This document shows, piece by piece, positions 26,664 to 36,770 of a DNA stretch of 64,000 bases. A program made the position numbers and the translations under genes. Source of the DNA: CAMYMQ01 sp963730305 (GTDB lineage Bacteria > Pseudomonadota > Alphaproteobacteria > Bin65). The stretch covers positions 1 to 64,000 of the forward strand of contig CAVSRB010000005.1 of the NCBI GenBank assembly GCA_963730305.1, given 5' to 3'. The stretch's first letter is position 1, and each line of letters opens with the position of its first letter. The notes beneath the pieces are model-generated. The model made no database searches, was not told the origin of the DNA, and saw nothing but the letters and a program-made list of their open reading frames with translations.

Positions 26664-27233
26664 TCAGCCGTTGCCGGGTTCGGGCTCGGCCTTCGGGCCC
26701 TCGTGCCCGCCGCCGGCGGCACCGTCGTCCTCGCCGCGGACCAGCGCGGCCAGGCAGCGGACCACCACCAACAGCTGGACCACCAGGGTGAAGTAGAACA
26801 GCACGGTGACCGCCTGCCACCAGGGCCAGATCTTCATGCCGATATTCTCGGTGGTGTCGCCGTAGCCGCGCAGCTCCATCGTCCAGGCCTGGAGCTGCCA
26901 GGCGAGCAGGGCGAACATGACCAGGGTCACCAGCGCCCCGAACAGCTCCATGCCGTTGCGCGCGGTCTTGCCCGACAGGTGGCCGAGGAAGCGGATGGTC
27001 ACGTTCTGGCGCAGCGCGAGGGCGGCCGGCAGGCACGAGGCGATGGCGATGGCGACCACCAGCTTCACCCAGTCGCGGACGCCGTCGATCGGCGCCGCGA
27101 ACAGCCAGCGCATGACGGCGTTGGCCAGGACCAGCGCCGCCAGCGCGAGCAGGGCGAAGAGGCCGAGAACGGCGACGACCCGCGCGACGCGGATCGTCAG
27201 CCGTTCCAGCCGGTCGAGCCCGTTGCGGCTCAC
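26664..27233 (-). CDS. TRAP transporter small permease (DctQ)
   Basis: A 189-residue four-helix membrane protein with the family pattern (NAVMRWLFAAPIDGVRDWVKLVVAIAIASCLPAALALRQNVTI). The C-terminus is Gly/Glu-rich. It partners DctM, whose start lies 4 bases downstream. GTG start. Confidence 0.88.
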   Translation of the reverse strand: MSRNGLDRLERLTIRVARVVAVLGLFALLALAALVLANAVMRWLFAAPIDGVRDWVKLVVAIAIASCLPAALALRQNVTIRFLGHLSGKTARNGMELFGALVTLVMFALLAWQLQAWTMELRGYGDTTENIGMKIWPWWQAVTVLFYFTLVVQLLVVVRCLAALVRGEDDGAAGGGHEGPKAEPEPGNG

Positions 27234-27243
27234 CGACGGCCGG

Positions 27244-28254
27244 TCACTTGCCGGCGCGGATCGCGGCCAGCTCGGACTTGAGCTCGGCGAGGAGCTTCTT
27301 GCCGTTGGGGTGCTTCTTGACCCAGGCGGTGACGACCGGGGCCAGGGTCTTGTCCCAGCGGGCCTCCTCGGCCTTGGACTGGATGGTCACGGTGCGCTTG
27401 GGGTCCTTCGCCCACTGGGCGCGCAGCTCGGCGTTGCGCGTGTCGGACATCTTGCCGAAGGCGATCGACTGCGGCTCGCCGCTGTACTTGTCGAGCGCCG
27501 CCCGGGCGACCGCCGGCAGGGCGGCGTACTTCTTCTTGTTCATGAAGAAGGCGAGATTGACTGTGCCGAGCCGGCCGAAATAGTGGCTGGTGGTGACCTT
27601 CGACACGCCGAAGTCGTGGATGGCGATCGGGTGGCCGGTGGTCCCGTCGATGACGCCGCGGCTGATCGCCTCGACGATCTTGGTGAAGGGCATCGGCTCC
27701 GGCGCGGCGCCGAGCAGCTTGACCGATGCGACCATGGCTGGCCCGACAGCGCGGATCTTGAGGCCCTTGAGGTCGTCCATGCTGGTCACCTTCTTCTTGG
27801 TATGGAAGGTGTAGGGCGAGCTGGTGAACAGGCCGACCATGTAGAAGTCGCTGTAGCCGCGCAGCATGCCCTTCTTGAGCATCCGCCAGGCGGCGATCGA
27901 GCCTTCGGTGGAGGTCTTGATGACGTTGGGCAGCTCGAACACCGAATTGTCGGGGAAGCGGCCTGGCGTGTAGGCCGGGATCACCCACGCGATGTCGGCG
28001 ACGCCGTCCTGCACCATCTTGAGCTGGCGGGCCGGATTCCGGCCGAGCGCGCCGTTGGGATACAGCTTGATCTCCAGGGTGCCCTTGGACGCCGCCATGA
28101 CGTTCTGGGCGAACGGCTTCATGACCTTCTGGAAGGTCATCTCCTGCTCGGGGGTGAAGACCGCGAACTTCAGCGTGGTCTTCTGCTGGGCCAGCGCGGG
28201 CACAGCCGCAACGGCCATTGCGGCCGCACCGGCCGCCATGATCACACGTCTCAT
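27244..28254 (-). CDS. TRAP transporter solute-binding protein (DctP)
   Basis: A 336-residue periplasmic receptor: signal peptide (MRRVIMAAGAAAMAVAAVPALA), then TTLKFAVFTPEQEMTFQKVMKPF, the selectivity Arg region LKGLKIRAVGPAMVASVKLLGAAPEPMPFTKIVEAISRGVIDG typical of DctP. GGAGG before the ATG. The ligand normally has a carboxylate bound by that Arg. It is the first transporter gene after the VOC gene on the same strand. Confidence 0.9.
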   Translation of the reverse strand: MRRVIMAAGAAAMAVAAVPALAQQKTTLKFAVFTPEQEMTFQKVMKPFAQNVMAASKGTLEIKLYPNGALGRNPARQLKMVQDGVADIAWVIPAYTPGRFPDNSVFELPNVIKTSTEGSIAAWRMLKKGMLRGYSDFYMVGLFTSSPYTFHTKKKVTSMDDLKGLKIRAVGPAMVASVKLLGAAPEPMPFTKIVEAISRGVIDGTTGHPIAIHDFGVSKVTTSHYFGRLGTVNLAFFMNKKKYAALPAVARAALDKYSGEPQSIAFGKMSDTRNAELRAQWAKDPKRTVTIQSKAEEARWDKTLAPVVTAWVKKHPNGKKLLAELKSELAAIRAGK

Positions 28255-28312
28255 CGTTTCCTCCTGCCGCGTGTTGTCGTTTTGTTGGGGCGCACGCGCG
28301 CCCGGTCGGTCG

Positions 28313-28861
28313 TCAAAGGGTCTTGAGCTTCTCCTGGAACTCGGCCTTCCACTCGTCGAGCGGCATGAAGCCGGGCCGGTCCTTGATCGCCTCGCGGGTG
28401 GTCTCCGCGATCTCCTCGTCGGAGAGCGTCAGGTCGAGCGGCTCGATCATCGGCTGGTCGCAATACCAGGGCGAATCGACGAAGACCTCGATCCGGTTGC
28501 CCTCCGGGTCGCGGAAATAGACCGACCAGGCGTTGCCGTGGCAGATCGGGTCGATGTCGGTGACGTCGCGCTCCTGCTCGAGCACCGACTTCAGCTCGCG
28601 CAGGTCCTGCAGGCCGCCGGCGCGCAGCGAGATCTGGTTGACCACCCGGTCGTCGCGTTCGCCGGTGCGGCCCTCGGCGAACACGATCTGGTGGTGCTCG
28701 TCGGGGTTGCGCGACAGGAACACGATCGGCCGGCCCCGCGCGATGCCGTGGTCGGTCTCCTTGAACCCGAGGACGCGCACGTAGAAGTCGCGCATCGCCG
28801 CGAGGTCGTAGACGTAGATGCCGACGTGGCTGAAATCGAGGTTCTTGGGTGGGCCGGACAT
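28313..28861 (-). CDS. VOC-family protein (glyoxalase/extradiol dioxygenase-like)
   Basis: A 182-residue vicinal-oxygen-chelate protein. The first half opens LDFSHVGIYVYDLAAMRDFYVRVLGF with a candidate metal His. The second half holds another His (PDEHHQIVF) and the Glu of NRIEVFVDSPW. It is shorter than two-domain extradiol dioxygenases and could be a ring-cleaving dioxygenase of the small type, an isomerase or a lyase. Just upstream of the TRAP genes; its start lies about 95 bases from operator B, shared with the divergent AMP-ligase. Part of the same putative regulon. Confidence 0.8.
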   Translation of the reverse strand: MSGPPKNLDFSHVGIYVYDLAAMRDFYVRVLGFKETDHGIARGRPIVFLSRNPDEHHQIVFAEGRTGERDDRVVNQISLRAGGLQDLRELKSVLEQERDVTDIDPICHGNAWSVYFRDPEGNRIEVFVDSPWYCDQPMIEPLDLTLSDEEIAETTREAIKDRPGFMPLDEWKAEFQEKLKTL

Positions 28862-28955
28862 CGGGATTCCGTGGGTTTTCGATGGATGGGCGAGTGGTTT
28901 CGAGTCGCCGCCAGATTTGAAGAGCGCCGGGGGGAGGTCAACGGCTTCCCCGCAC

Positions 28956-28974
28956 CTGTCCGGTATGCGGACAG
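28956..28974. promoter_or_regulatory. IclR-type operator, site B (perfect palindrome)
   Basis: CTGTCCG-GTATG-CGGACAG, two perfect 7-base arms around 5 bases, in the 219-bp region between the VOC gene (minus) and the AMP-ligase (plus). The best-formed of the four related sites. Confidence 0.65.
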
Positions 28975-29080
28975 CGATGCGCGCACCTGTTGCACAACCG
29001 GGAGCGACGCGGGATTGACCCGGCACGCATCGCGCCGTCGCCGGCGCGCCGAGAGCCGACGCCTCAACGACGATCCCGCC

Positions 29081-30598
29081 ATGTATCCGATCGACTACGT
29101 CTACCGCGGCCTGCGCCTGAACCCCGACGCGGTCGCGGTCGAGGACGGCGCGCGCGGGCTCAGCTACGCCGAGCTGGTCGCTCGGGTCGAGGCGATCGCG
29201 GCGGGACTGCAAGCGCTGCTGCCCGCGCCGGGCGCGCGCGTCGGCGTGTGCGCCTACAACACGATCGAGCACATGCTGGCGGTGCTCGGCGTCTACGCCG
29301 CGGGCCACGTCTGGGTCGCGCTCAACCCGCGCAACGGCAAGCCCGAGCTCGACCTGATCGCGGAAACCACCGGGCTGGCCGCGGTGATCGTCGACGAGGA
29401 CTGCCTCGACAGGTTCACCATCCCGGACGTGCCGCTGGTGCTCGGCAAGACCGGAAGCGGAGGCGGCGGGGCGGCCGACGGCCGGTCGCTGGCCGGCTTC
29501 GTCCGCGATCACGCCGGCGCCCGGCCGCGCCGCAATACGCTGCCGCTCGACGCCGCCCAGACGATCAAGTTCACCGGCGGCTCGACCGGCCGGCCCAAGG
29601 CCGTGGTCCAGCCCTATCGGGCGATCAACACCTCGATCGCGACCTTCGTCCACATGTTCGGCTTCGACGCGGGTGACGTGAACCTCGCCGCCGCGCCGCT
29701 GACCCACGGCAGCGCCCACTACGTCATTCCCATCCTCGCGGTGGGCGGGCGGCACGTCCTGGTCGACCAGCCCAAGGCGGGCACGCTGATCGACGCCTTC
29801 GACCGGCTCGGCTGCACGACCTCCTTCATGCCGCCGACCATGATCTACAACATCCTGGGCGACCCGGCGGTGGGCCGGGCGGACCTGTCGCGGGTCCGCC
29901 ACCTGCACTACGGCGCGGCGCCGATGGCGCCGGAACGGATCCGCCAGGCGCTCGACGTGTTCCACGGCGGGCTCGAGGTGATCTACGGCCAGACCGAGGC
30001 GCCGATGCTGATCACCGGCATGACCGCGGCCGAGTTCGCCGACGAGCGCAACCTGCGCTCGGTGGGCCGCGAGACCCTGCTGATGCGCACCGCGATCATG
30101 GGCGAGGACGGCGACTTGCTGCCGCCGGGCGAGGTCGGCGAGATCGTCTGCCGCGGCGACCTGCTGATGACCGGCTATCTCGACATGCCCGAGGCGACCG
30201 CCGAGACCATCGTCGACGGCTGGCTGCACACCGGCGACGCCGGCGAGATGGACGAACGCGGCTACCTGTTCATCCGCGACCGGCTGCGCGACGTCATCAT
30301 CTCGGGCGGCTTCAACGTCTACCCCTCGGACGTCGAGGCGACCGTGGTCCAGCATCCCGCGGTCCACGACTGCATCGTCTTCGGCGTCGCCGACGACAAG
30401 TGGGGCGAACGGGTCGAGGTCGCGGTCCAGGTAAACCCGGGCGCGGCCTTCGATAGCGACGCGTTGCTCGCCTTCGTCAAGGCGCGGATCGGCTCGGTCA
30501 AGACGCCCAAGCGGGTCCACGTCGCGGACGAACTGCCCAAGAGCGGCGTCGGCAAGGTGCTGCGCCGCGAGGCCCAGCGCCTGTTCGGCGACGCCTGA
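29081..30598 (+). CDS. AMP-dependent acyl-CoA synthetase/ligase
   Basis: A 505-residue ANL ligase. P-loop-like TIKFTGGSTGRPKAVVQPYR, the Y-G-x-T-E motif as VIYGQTEAPML, the hinge DGWLHTGDAGEMDERGYLFIRDRLRDVIISGGFNVYPSDVE, and the C-terminal catalytic Lys in SGVGKVLRREAQ. It activates a carboxylic acid to its CoA thioester. I placed the start at the ATG 29081 because the frame upstream has no family features. Divergent from the VOC and TRAP genes across operator B, so it likely activates the acid imported by the TRAP system (inference). Confidence 0.88.
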   Translation: MYPIDYVYRGLRLNPDAVAVEDGARGLSYAELVARVEAIAAGLQALLPAPGARVGVCAYNTIEHMLAVLGVYAAGHVWVALNPRNGKPELDLIAETTGLAAVIVDEDCLDRFTIPDVPLVLGKTGSGGGGAADGRSLAGFVRDHAGARPRRNTLPLDAAQTIKFTGGSTGRPKAVVQPYRAINTSIATFVHMFGFDAGDVNLAAAPLTHGSAHYVIPILAVGGRHVLVDQPKAGTLIDAFDRLGCTTSFMPPTMIYNILGDPAVGRADLSRVRHLHYGAAPMAPERIRQALDVFHGGLEVIYGQTEAPMLITGMTAAEFADERNLRSVGRETLLMRTAIMGEDGDLLPPGEVGEIVCRGDLLMTGYLDMPEATAETIVDGWLHTGDAGEMDERGYLFIRDRLRDVIISGGFNVYPSDVEATVVQHPAVHDCIVFGVADDKWGERVEVAVQVNPGAAFDSDALLAFVKARIGSVKTPKRVHVADELPKSGVGKVLRREAQRLFGDA

Positions 30599-30615
30599 GA
30601 ACCGCGAGCCCTGAT

Positions 30616-30634
30616 TTGTCCGCATCGTGAACAC
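30616..30634. promoter_or_regulatory. IclR-type operator, site C
   Basis: TTGTCCG-CATCG-TGAACAC between the AMP-ligase and the PhyH gene, about 130 bases before the latter's start. Arms match TGTCCG and GAACA of site A. Confidence 0.55.
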
Positions 30635-30760
30635 AAGCGCCCGCGGATTTGACCGTTTCCGTTGCGGCGACAACCATGGCGGCCAACGATGCGGCCCGGA
30701 TCGCTGCGCGATCCGCCGACGCGGCCGCCCCCCGGGGAGAGAAACGATGGACGAGAAGCG

Positions 30761-31598
30761 ATGAACCGGCACCCGACCACGCCGATCACCGACGCCGAGA
30801 TCGAGGCCTACGAGCGCGACGGCGTCGTCTGCCTGCGCGGCCTGTTCGACCGCGACTGGTGCACGCGGATGCACGACGCCGCCGTCCGCTACATGGAGAG
30901 CGGGCAGGGGCGCAAGCGGATCGTCGAGCGGCCGGACGAGACCGGGCAGTTCTACTCCAACGTCTTCATGTGCATGAGCGACGACGACTTCATGGCGTTC
31001 CGCAACGAATCGCCCGTCGCCGAGATCGCCGCGACGCTGATGCGCTCCGATTCGGTGCGCTTCTGGTACGACCAGCTGTTCATCAAGGAGCCGATGACGG
31101 TGGCGCCGACCCAGTGGCACCACGACCTGCCGTTCTGGCCCTTCCTGGGCGAGCACGTCGTCTCGATCTGGGTCGCGCTGACCCCGGCGACGCGCGAGAC
31201 CAGCGGCCTCGAATACGTCGCGCGGCTCCCACAAATGGGGCAAGTTCTACCGGCCGGTCACGCCCGACGAGGACCCGGCCTTCGCCAACCCGGACCTGGA
31301 GCCGTGCCCGAACTTCACCGATCGGCACGACGATCCGTCGCTGCGCTTCCTGTCCTGGGACATGGACGCGGGCGACTGCGTCTGCCATCACCCGTTGACG
31401 GTGCACGGCGCGGGCGGCAACAAGTCGGCGACCCAGCGCCGGATCGGCCTGTCGCTGCGCTTCTTCGGCGACGACGCCCGGTACGATCCGCGGCCCTACA
31501 CGGTGAAGCTGCCGTTCGAGCCGAGCTGCGCGCCGGGTCAGCATCCCGACGACGACCGCCTGTTCCCGCTGGTCTGGGAACGCCGGGCGGCCGCCTGA
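30761..31598 (+). CDS. Phytanoyl-CoA dioxygenase (PhyH) family protein (one frameshift)
   Basis: With one base removed near 31220 the product is 278 residues. It is an Fe(II)/2-oxoglutarate dioxygenase: the facial triad is His-x-Asp in TQWHHDLPFWP and the distal His in HHPLTVHGAGGN, with Arg for 2-oxoglutarate after RRIGLSLRF. The junction restores EYVRGSHKWGK, matching the same phrase in the paralogue at 39303. It probably hydroxylates a small acid or CoA ester. It starts 162 bases after the AMP-ligase, behind operator C, and is followed 43 bases later by a flavin monooxygenase gene. Confidence 0.83.
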
Positions 31599-31641
31599 CC
31601 GCGAGACATCGAGAGTTGGAAGAGTTGGAAAGGAATCCCGG

Positions 31642-32901
31642 ATGAACCAGATGGCCGCGAGCGCCCCGGCACGGGCATCGACCAATGCCGAGGCGGCGCC
31701 GACGCGCGAGACGTTGATCGAGCGCGCCGCCGCGCTGACCCCGGTCGTCGCCGACCGCGCGGCGGAGACCGAGGCGCTGCGCCGCGTCCCCGACGCGACG
31801 GTCCGGGACTTCGAGGCGGCCGAGCTGTGCAAGGTCTGGATCCCGCAGCGCTTCGGCGGGCTGGAGATGGACCTGGGCACCGGGGTCGACGCCCTGTTCG
31901 AGGTTGCGCGCGGCTGCGCGTCGTCGGCCTGGTGCCTGAGCGTGTGGCAGCAGCATAGCTGGATCGTCGGCCATTTCCCCGAGGCGGCGCAGGTGGAGAC
32001 GCTGGGCGCCGAGCCCGATTTCCACATCGCCGCCGTGCTCGGCACGCGCGGCACGATGACGCCGGTCGACGGCGGCTACGTCATCAACGGCGTGTGGCCG
32101 TTCGCGTCGGGCTGCGAGCATGGCACCTGGATCCTGTTGGGCGCCCAGCGCATGGGCGACGACGGCAAGCCGGCGACCCTCGACCGGGAGATCTTCGGCA
32201 ATCCGGTGGCAGACGCGCGCCTGTGCCTGGTGCCGATCGGCGACGTCGAGATCCTGGGCGACTGGAACGTCACCGGCCTGTGCGGCACCGGCAGCCACAG
32301 CATCAAGGTCGACAACGTATTCGTGCCCGAGCACCGGACCATGTTCCTCGCCGACGCGGTCGAGGGCAAGACGCCCGGCGCCGCGGTCAATGCTGGCCCG
32401 CTGTGGCAGTCGACCTACTATTCCTTCCTGCCGATCGCGCTGTGCGCGCCCGCGCCCGGCGTCGCCCAGGGCATGCTCGATCACCTGGCCGGCATGGTCG
32501 ACAAGCGGGTCGTGCAGCCGATGAACCGCAGGCAGATCGACCTGGTCCGCACCCACCGCCAGATCGCCGAGGCCGAGGCCAAGATCCATGTCGCGCGGCT
32601 GCTGCTGCGCGACGCCGCCGACCGGATCATGGAGGCGGCCGCCGCCGGCCGCCAGATGACCCCGCGGGAACGGGCCCATTGCCGCCGCGACGGCGTGCTC
32701 GCGACGCTCAATTCCTACGAGGCGGGGGAGATCGTCTTCTTCGCCGCGGGCGGCTCGCAGCTCAGCCTCAAGAGCCCGCTGCAGCGCGGCATGCGCGACC
32801 TGCACGGGATCAAGGCGCATTTCTTCATGGACGTGGACACGGCCTACGAGCTGAGCGGCATGACCGCGCTCGGGCTCGATCCCTACACCTACGTCTTCTG
32901 A
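31642..32901 (+). CDS. Acyl-CoA dehydrogenase-fold flavin monooxygenase (HsaA/HpaH-like)
   Basis: A 419-residue protein with the acyl-CoA dehydrogenase fold but the layout of two-component flavin monooxygenases: the N-terminal helical part, the middle-domain GGYVINGVWPFASGCEHGTWILLGA and GLCGTGSHSIKVDNVFVPEHRT, and a C-terminal helical bundle with RDLHGIKAHFFMDVDTAYE. Such enzymes use reduced flavin from a partner reductase to hydroxylate phenols or related compounds. No reductase is visible nearby. Its stop overlaps the end of the convergent hpaR gene, linking the IclR island to the homoprotocatechuate cluster. Confidence 0.8.
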   Translation: MNQMAASAPARASTNAEAAPTRETLIERAAALTPVVADRAAETEALRRVPDATVRDFEAAELCKVWIPQRFGGLEMDLGTGVDALFEVARGCASSAWCLSVWQQHSWIVGHFPEAAQVETLGAEPDFHIAAVLGTRGTMTPVDGGYVINGVWPFASGCEHGTWILLGAQRMGDDGKPATLDREIFGNPVADARLCLVPIGDVEILGDWNVTGLCGTGSHSIKVDNVFVPEHRTMFLADAVEGKTPGAAVNAGPLWQSTYYSFLPIALCAPAPGVAQGMLDHLAGMVDKRVVQPMNRRQIDLVRTHRQIAEAEAKIHVARLLLRDAADRIMEAAAAGRQMTPRERAHCRRDGVLATLNSYEAGEIVFFAAGGSQLSLKSPLQRGMRDLHGIKAHFFMDVDTAYELSGMTALGLDPYTYVF

Positions 32902-33359
32902 CCGTCTTTCCCGGGGCTTGTCGCGGGGTCCGGCTCGGTCTCCTCGAGCGCGTCGATCAGTTCCTCGAGCACGGTGTAGATCTCTTCGAGGCGCTCCTGG
33001 CCGACCCGTTGGGCGATCTCGACGTAGCGCGCCTCGGAGATCGGCGCCGCCTTGCCGTACAGGGCGCGGCCGGCCGGCGTGATCGAGATCAGGTAGCTGC
33101 GCTGGTCGACGGCGCCGGCGCGGCTGACCAGCCCGCGCGCCTCCAGGTTCTGGAGGATGCGCGACAGGCTCGGCATCAGCAGGCAGCATTCCTCGGCAAG
33201 CATGCTGATCGGCATCGCGCCGCTGTCGTCGAGCACGCGCAGCACCCGCCACTGCTGGTCGGTGAAGCCGTGGGCGCGCAGGTTGGGCCGGAACCGGTTC
33301 ATCACCGCCTCGCGAGCGCGCAGCAACAGCATCGGCAGCGAGCGGGAGCGGGGGCGCAT
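32889..33359 (-). CDS. hpaR: MarR-family repressor of homoprotocatechuate degradation (HpaR-like)
   Basis: A 156-residue MarR regulator with the distinctive HpaR opening SLPMLLLRAREAVMNRFRPNLRAHGFTDQQWRVLRVL, then the winged helix (LAEECCLLMPSLSRILQNLEARGLVSRAGAVDQRSYLISITPAG). HpaR represses the hpa meta-cleavage operon until the aromatic substrate is present. It lies just downstream of the FAH gene on the same strand. The perfect palindrome at 34360 between the two divergent transcription units is its natural operator candidate. Confidence 0.87.
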   Translation of the reverse strand: MRPRSRSLPMLLLRAREAVMNRFRPNLRAHGFTDQQWRVLRVLDDSGAMPISMLAEECCLLMPSLSRILQNLEARGLVSRAGAVDQRSYLISITPAGRALYGKAAPISEARYVEIAQRVGQERLEEIYTVLEELIDALEETEPDPATSPGKDGQKT

Positions 33360-33437
33360 CGGCTCCGCGATGTCGCCCGGTTCCGGCGTCGACCTCGATC
33401 GGCTTCGCTCGCTGCACCGCGCCGGCCATCGTGCGCC

Positions 33438-34301
33438 TCAGCGCGGCTCGTCGATGACCGGGTTGGACAGGACGCCGATACCGGTCGCCTCGACCTCGAC
33501 CACGTCGCCGGGCACCAGGAACACGGGCGGGTCCATGTTGGCGCCGGCGCCGATCGGCGTGCCGGTCGAGATCACGTCGCCCGGCTTCAGCGCGGTCCAG
33601 GTCGAGATGTAGCTGACCAGGTAGCGGAACGAGAAGATCAGGCTCGCCGTGGTGTCGTCCTGGCGGACCTCGCCGTTGACCCGGGTGGTCACCCGCAGGT
33701 CGTCGTAGCCGGCGAACTCGTCGGCCGAGACCATCCACGGGCCGATCGAGCCGCTGTTCTCGAAATTCTTGCCCTGGGTGACGTTGAACTTGCCGTGGCG
33801 CAGCCAGTCGCGCAGCGTGCCCTCGTTGACGCAGGTCAGCCCGGCGATGTGCGCCTCGACCTGGTCTTCCGGGATGCGCCGGCCGCCCTTGCCGATGATG
33901 ATGGCGATCTCGCCCTCGTAGTCGAACCTGTCGGATTCGGGCGGGCGCTGGATCGGCTGGCCGTGGCCGACCAGCGAGCCGGGCGTGCGCATGAAGATGC
34001 TCGGCCACTTGGGGATGTTGGCGTCGTCGTATTCCATGTTGCGGTTGGCGTAGTTGACGCCGACGCAGATCGTCTTCTCGGGGAACAGGACGGGGCGGCA
34101 GTAGTCGATGTCGGCCAGGGCGACGTCGCCGGACTGGCCGGCCGCCAGGTCCGTCGCCGCGTCGAGCGCGCCGGCGCGCAGCACCTCGAGCAGGCCCGGC
34201 GTGCCGCTCATCCGCGCGCCCAGGTCGACCACGCCGCTGCCGTCGCCGGTGACCGCGCCGAAGGAGGTCTTGCCGCCGTGTTCGAAGGTCAGAAATTTCA
34301 T
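33438..34301 (-). CDS. Fumarylacetoacetate hydrolase-family protein (HpaG/HpcE-like)
   Basis: A 287-residue FAH-fold enzyme. The metal site is marked by DYEGEIAIIIGKGGRRI and the preceding ICVGVNYANRNMEY; the C-terminal GDVISTGTPIGAGANMDPPVFLVPGDVVEVEATGIG is the family signature. In the homoprotocatechuate route this family performs the decarboxylation/isomerisation of 5-oxopent-3-ene-1,2,5-tricarboxylate. Divergent from the hpcD gene across the palindromic operator, and in one unit with hpaR. Confidence 0.83.
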   Translation of the reverse strand: MKFLTFEHGGKTSFGAVTGDGSGVVDLGARMSGTPGLLEVLRAGALDAATDLAAGQSGDVALADIDYCRPVLFPEKTICVGVNYANRNMEYDDANIPKWPSIFMRTPGSLVGHGQPIQRPPESDRFDYEGEIAIIIGKGGRRIPEDQVEAHIAGLTCVNEGTLRDWLRHGKFNVTQGKNFENSGSIGPWMVSADEFAGYDDLRVTTRVNGEVRQDDTTASLIFSFRYLVSYISTWTALKPGDVISTGTPIGAGANMDPPVFLVPGDVVEVEATGIGVLSNPVIDEPR

Positions 34302-34359
34302 GCCGTGTTCCCCGATGATGTCGGTGCGCGTTGTTGACAGGGTCCGCCGCCGCCCGTAT

Positions 34360-34377
34360 TATTTAACATGTTAAATA
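34360..34377. promoter_or_regulatory. Perfect 18-bp palindrome, candidate HpaR operator
   Basis: TATTTAACATGTTAAATA reads identically on both strands. It is an A/T island in GC-rich DNA, 59 bases from the FAH start and 74 bases before the hpcD start, exactly between the divergent units of the cluster. Symmetry and length fit a MarR-family dimer. Confidence 0.75.
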
Positions 34378-34450
34378 GAGTAGTCGCACCCGTCAACGTC
34401 CATTCGCGGGCCGGGCCCCGGAGCGAAGGACGCACTCAGCGAGACCCGCC

Positions 34451-34852
34451 ATGCCGCATTTCGTCGTCGAGTATTCGACCAACATCGAAGACAAGGTCCA
34501 GATCCCCGAGTTGCTGGAGAAGCTGCACAACGTCGCCGTCGAGACCGGCGTGTTCCCGCTGGGCGGCCTGCGCAGCCGGGTGATCCCGTGCGACCAGTAC
34601 CGGATCGCCGACGGCCATCCCGACAACGCCTTCGTCCATGTCGGCATGAAGGTCGGGTCGGGGCGCGAACGCGATACCCTGATCGCGGCGTGCGAGCGGA
34701 TCTTCGAGGTGATCACCGACCATTTCGGGCCGCTCCAGGCGTCGGGACCGCTGGCGCTGTCCTACGAGATTCGGCAGATGGACAAGGACCTCAACTTCCG
34801 CAAGACCAACGTCCGCGAGTACATGGCCAAGCGCGCGGGCAAGGAGGCCTGA
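34451..34852 (+). CDS. hpcD: 5-carboxymethyl-2-hydroxymuconate delta-isomerase
   Basis: A 133-residue protein of the CHMI family (tautomerase superfamily). It begins Met-Pro, so the catalytic Pro1 is exposed after Met removal, followed by HFVVEYSTNIEDKVQIPELL. The C-terminal YEIRQMDKDLNFRKTNVREYM matches the family. It isomerises the ring-cleavage product after HpaE oxidation. First gene of the plus-strand meta-cleavage operon, 4 bases before hpaE. Confidence 0.9.
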   Translation: MPHFVVEYSTNIEDKVQIPELLEKLHNVAVETGVFPLGGLRSRVIPCDQYRIADGHPDNAFVHVGMKVGSGRERDTLIAACERIFEVITDHFGPLQASGPLALSYEIRQMDKDLNFRKTNVREYMAKRAGKEA

Positions 34853-34855
34853 CCC

Positions 34856-36434
<1,579 letters not shown>

Positions 36435-36463
36435 CCGGCCGGACGGGCGGCAGGCGAAGAACG

Positions 36464-36767
36464 ATGAGCCTCTACAACGTCCAGAAGCTGATCTACCAGC
36501 TCAACCGCGACCCCAGGGTACGCAAGCGGTTCGAGGAGGATTCGGAATCGGTGATCGCCGAGTACGAGTTCACCGACGAGGAGCTCGAAGCGCTGCGCAA
36601 GCCCGACATCGGCCTGCTCTACGTGCTCGGCGTCAACGGCCAGCTGCTGATGCACTACGCCGCCCTGCACGGCTACGAATGGAACGCGTATCTGGAAGCC
36701 ATGCGCGAGGGCGTCCGCCAGCACGGCAAGGTGCGCGGCGGGCGTCTACGCCATGCTGGAGAGCTAG
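36464..36767 (+). CDS. LigA-like alpha subunit of extradiol dioxygenase (one frameshift)
   Basis: With one G removed in the GGG run near 36740, a 100-residue helical protein of the protocatechuate 4,5-dioxygenase alpha (LigA) family: SLYNVQKLIYQLNRDPRVRKRF, YEFTDEELEALRKPDIGLLYVLGVNGQLLMHYAALHGYEW, ending GVYAMLES. LigA subunits cap the active site of the catalytic LigB-type partner, encoded 3 bases downstream. Small genes like this are easily missed because the frameshift fuses it to a longer nonsense frame. Confidence 0.82.
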
Positions 36768-36770
36768 GGA

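Noticed and set aside
28313..31243. Very long minus-strand open frame (over 900 codons) covering the AMP-ligase
   Set aside because: Only its first part is the VOC gene; the rest is an antisense shadow of the ligase caused by GC-rich third positions, with no domain and Asp/Arg/Val-rich nonsense.
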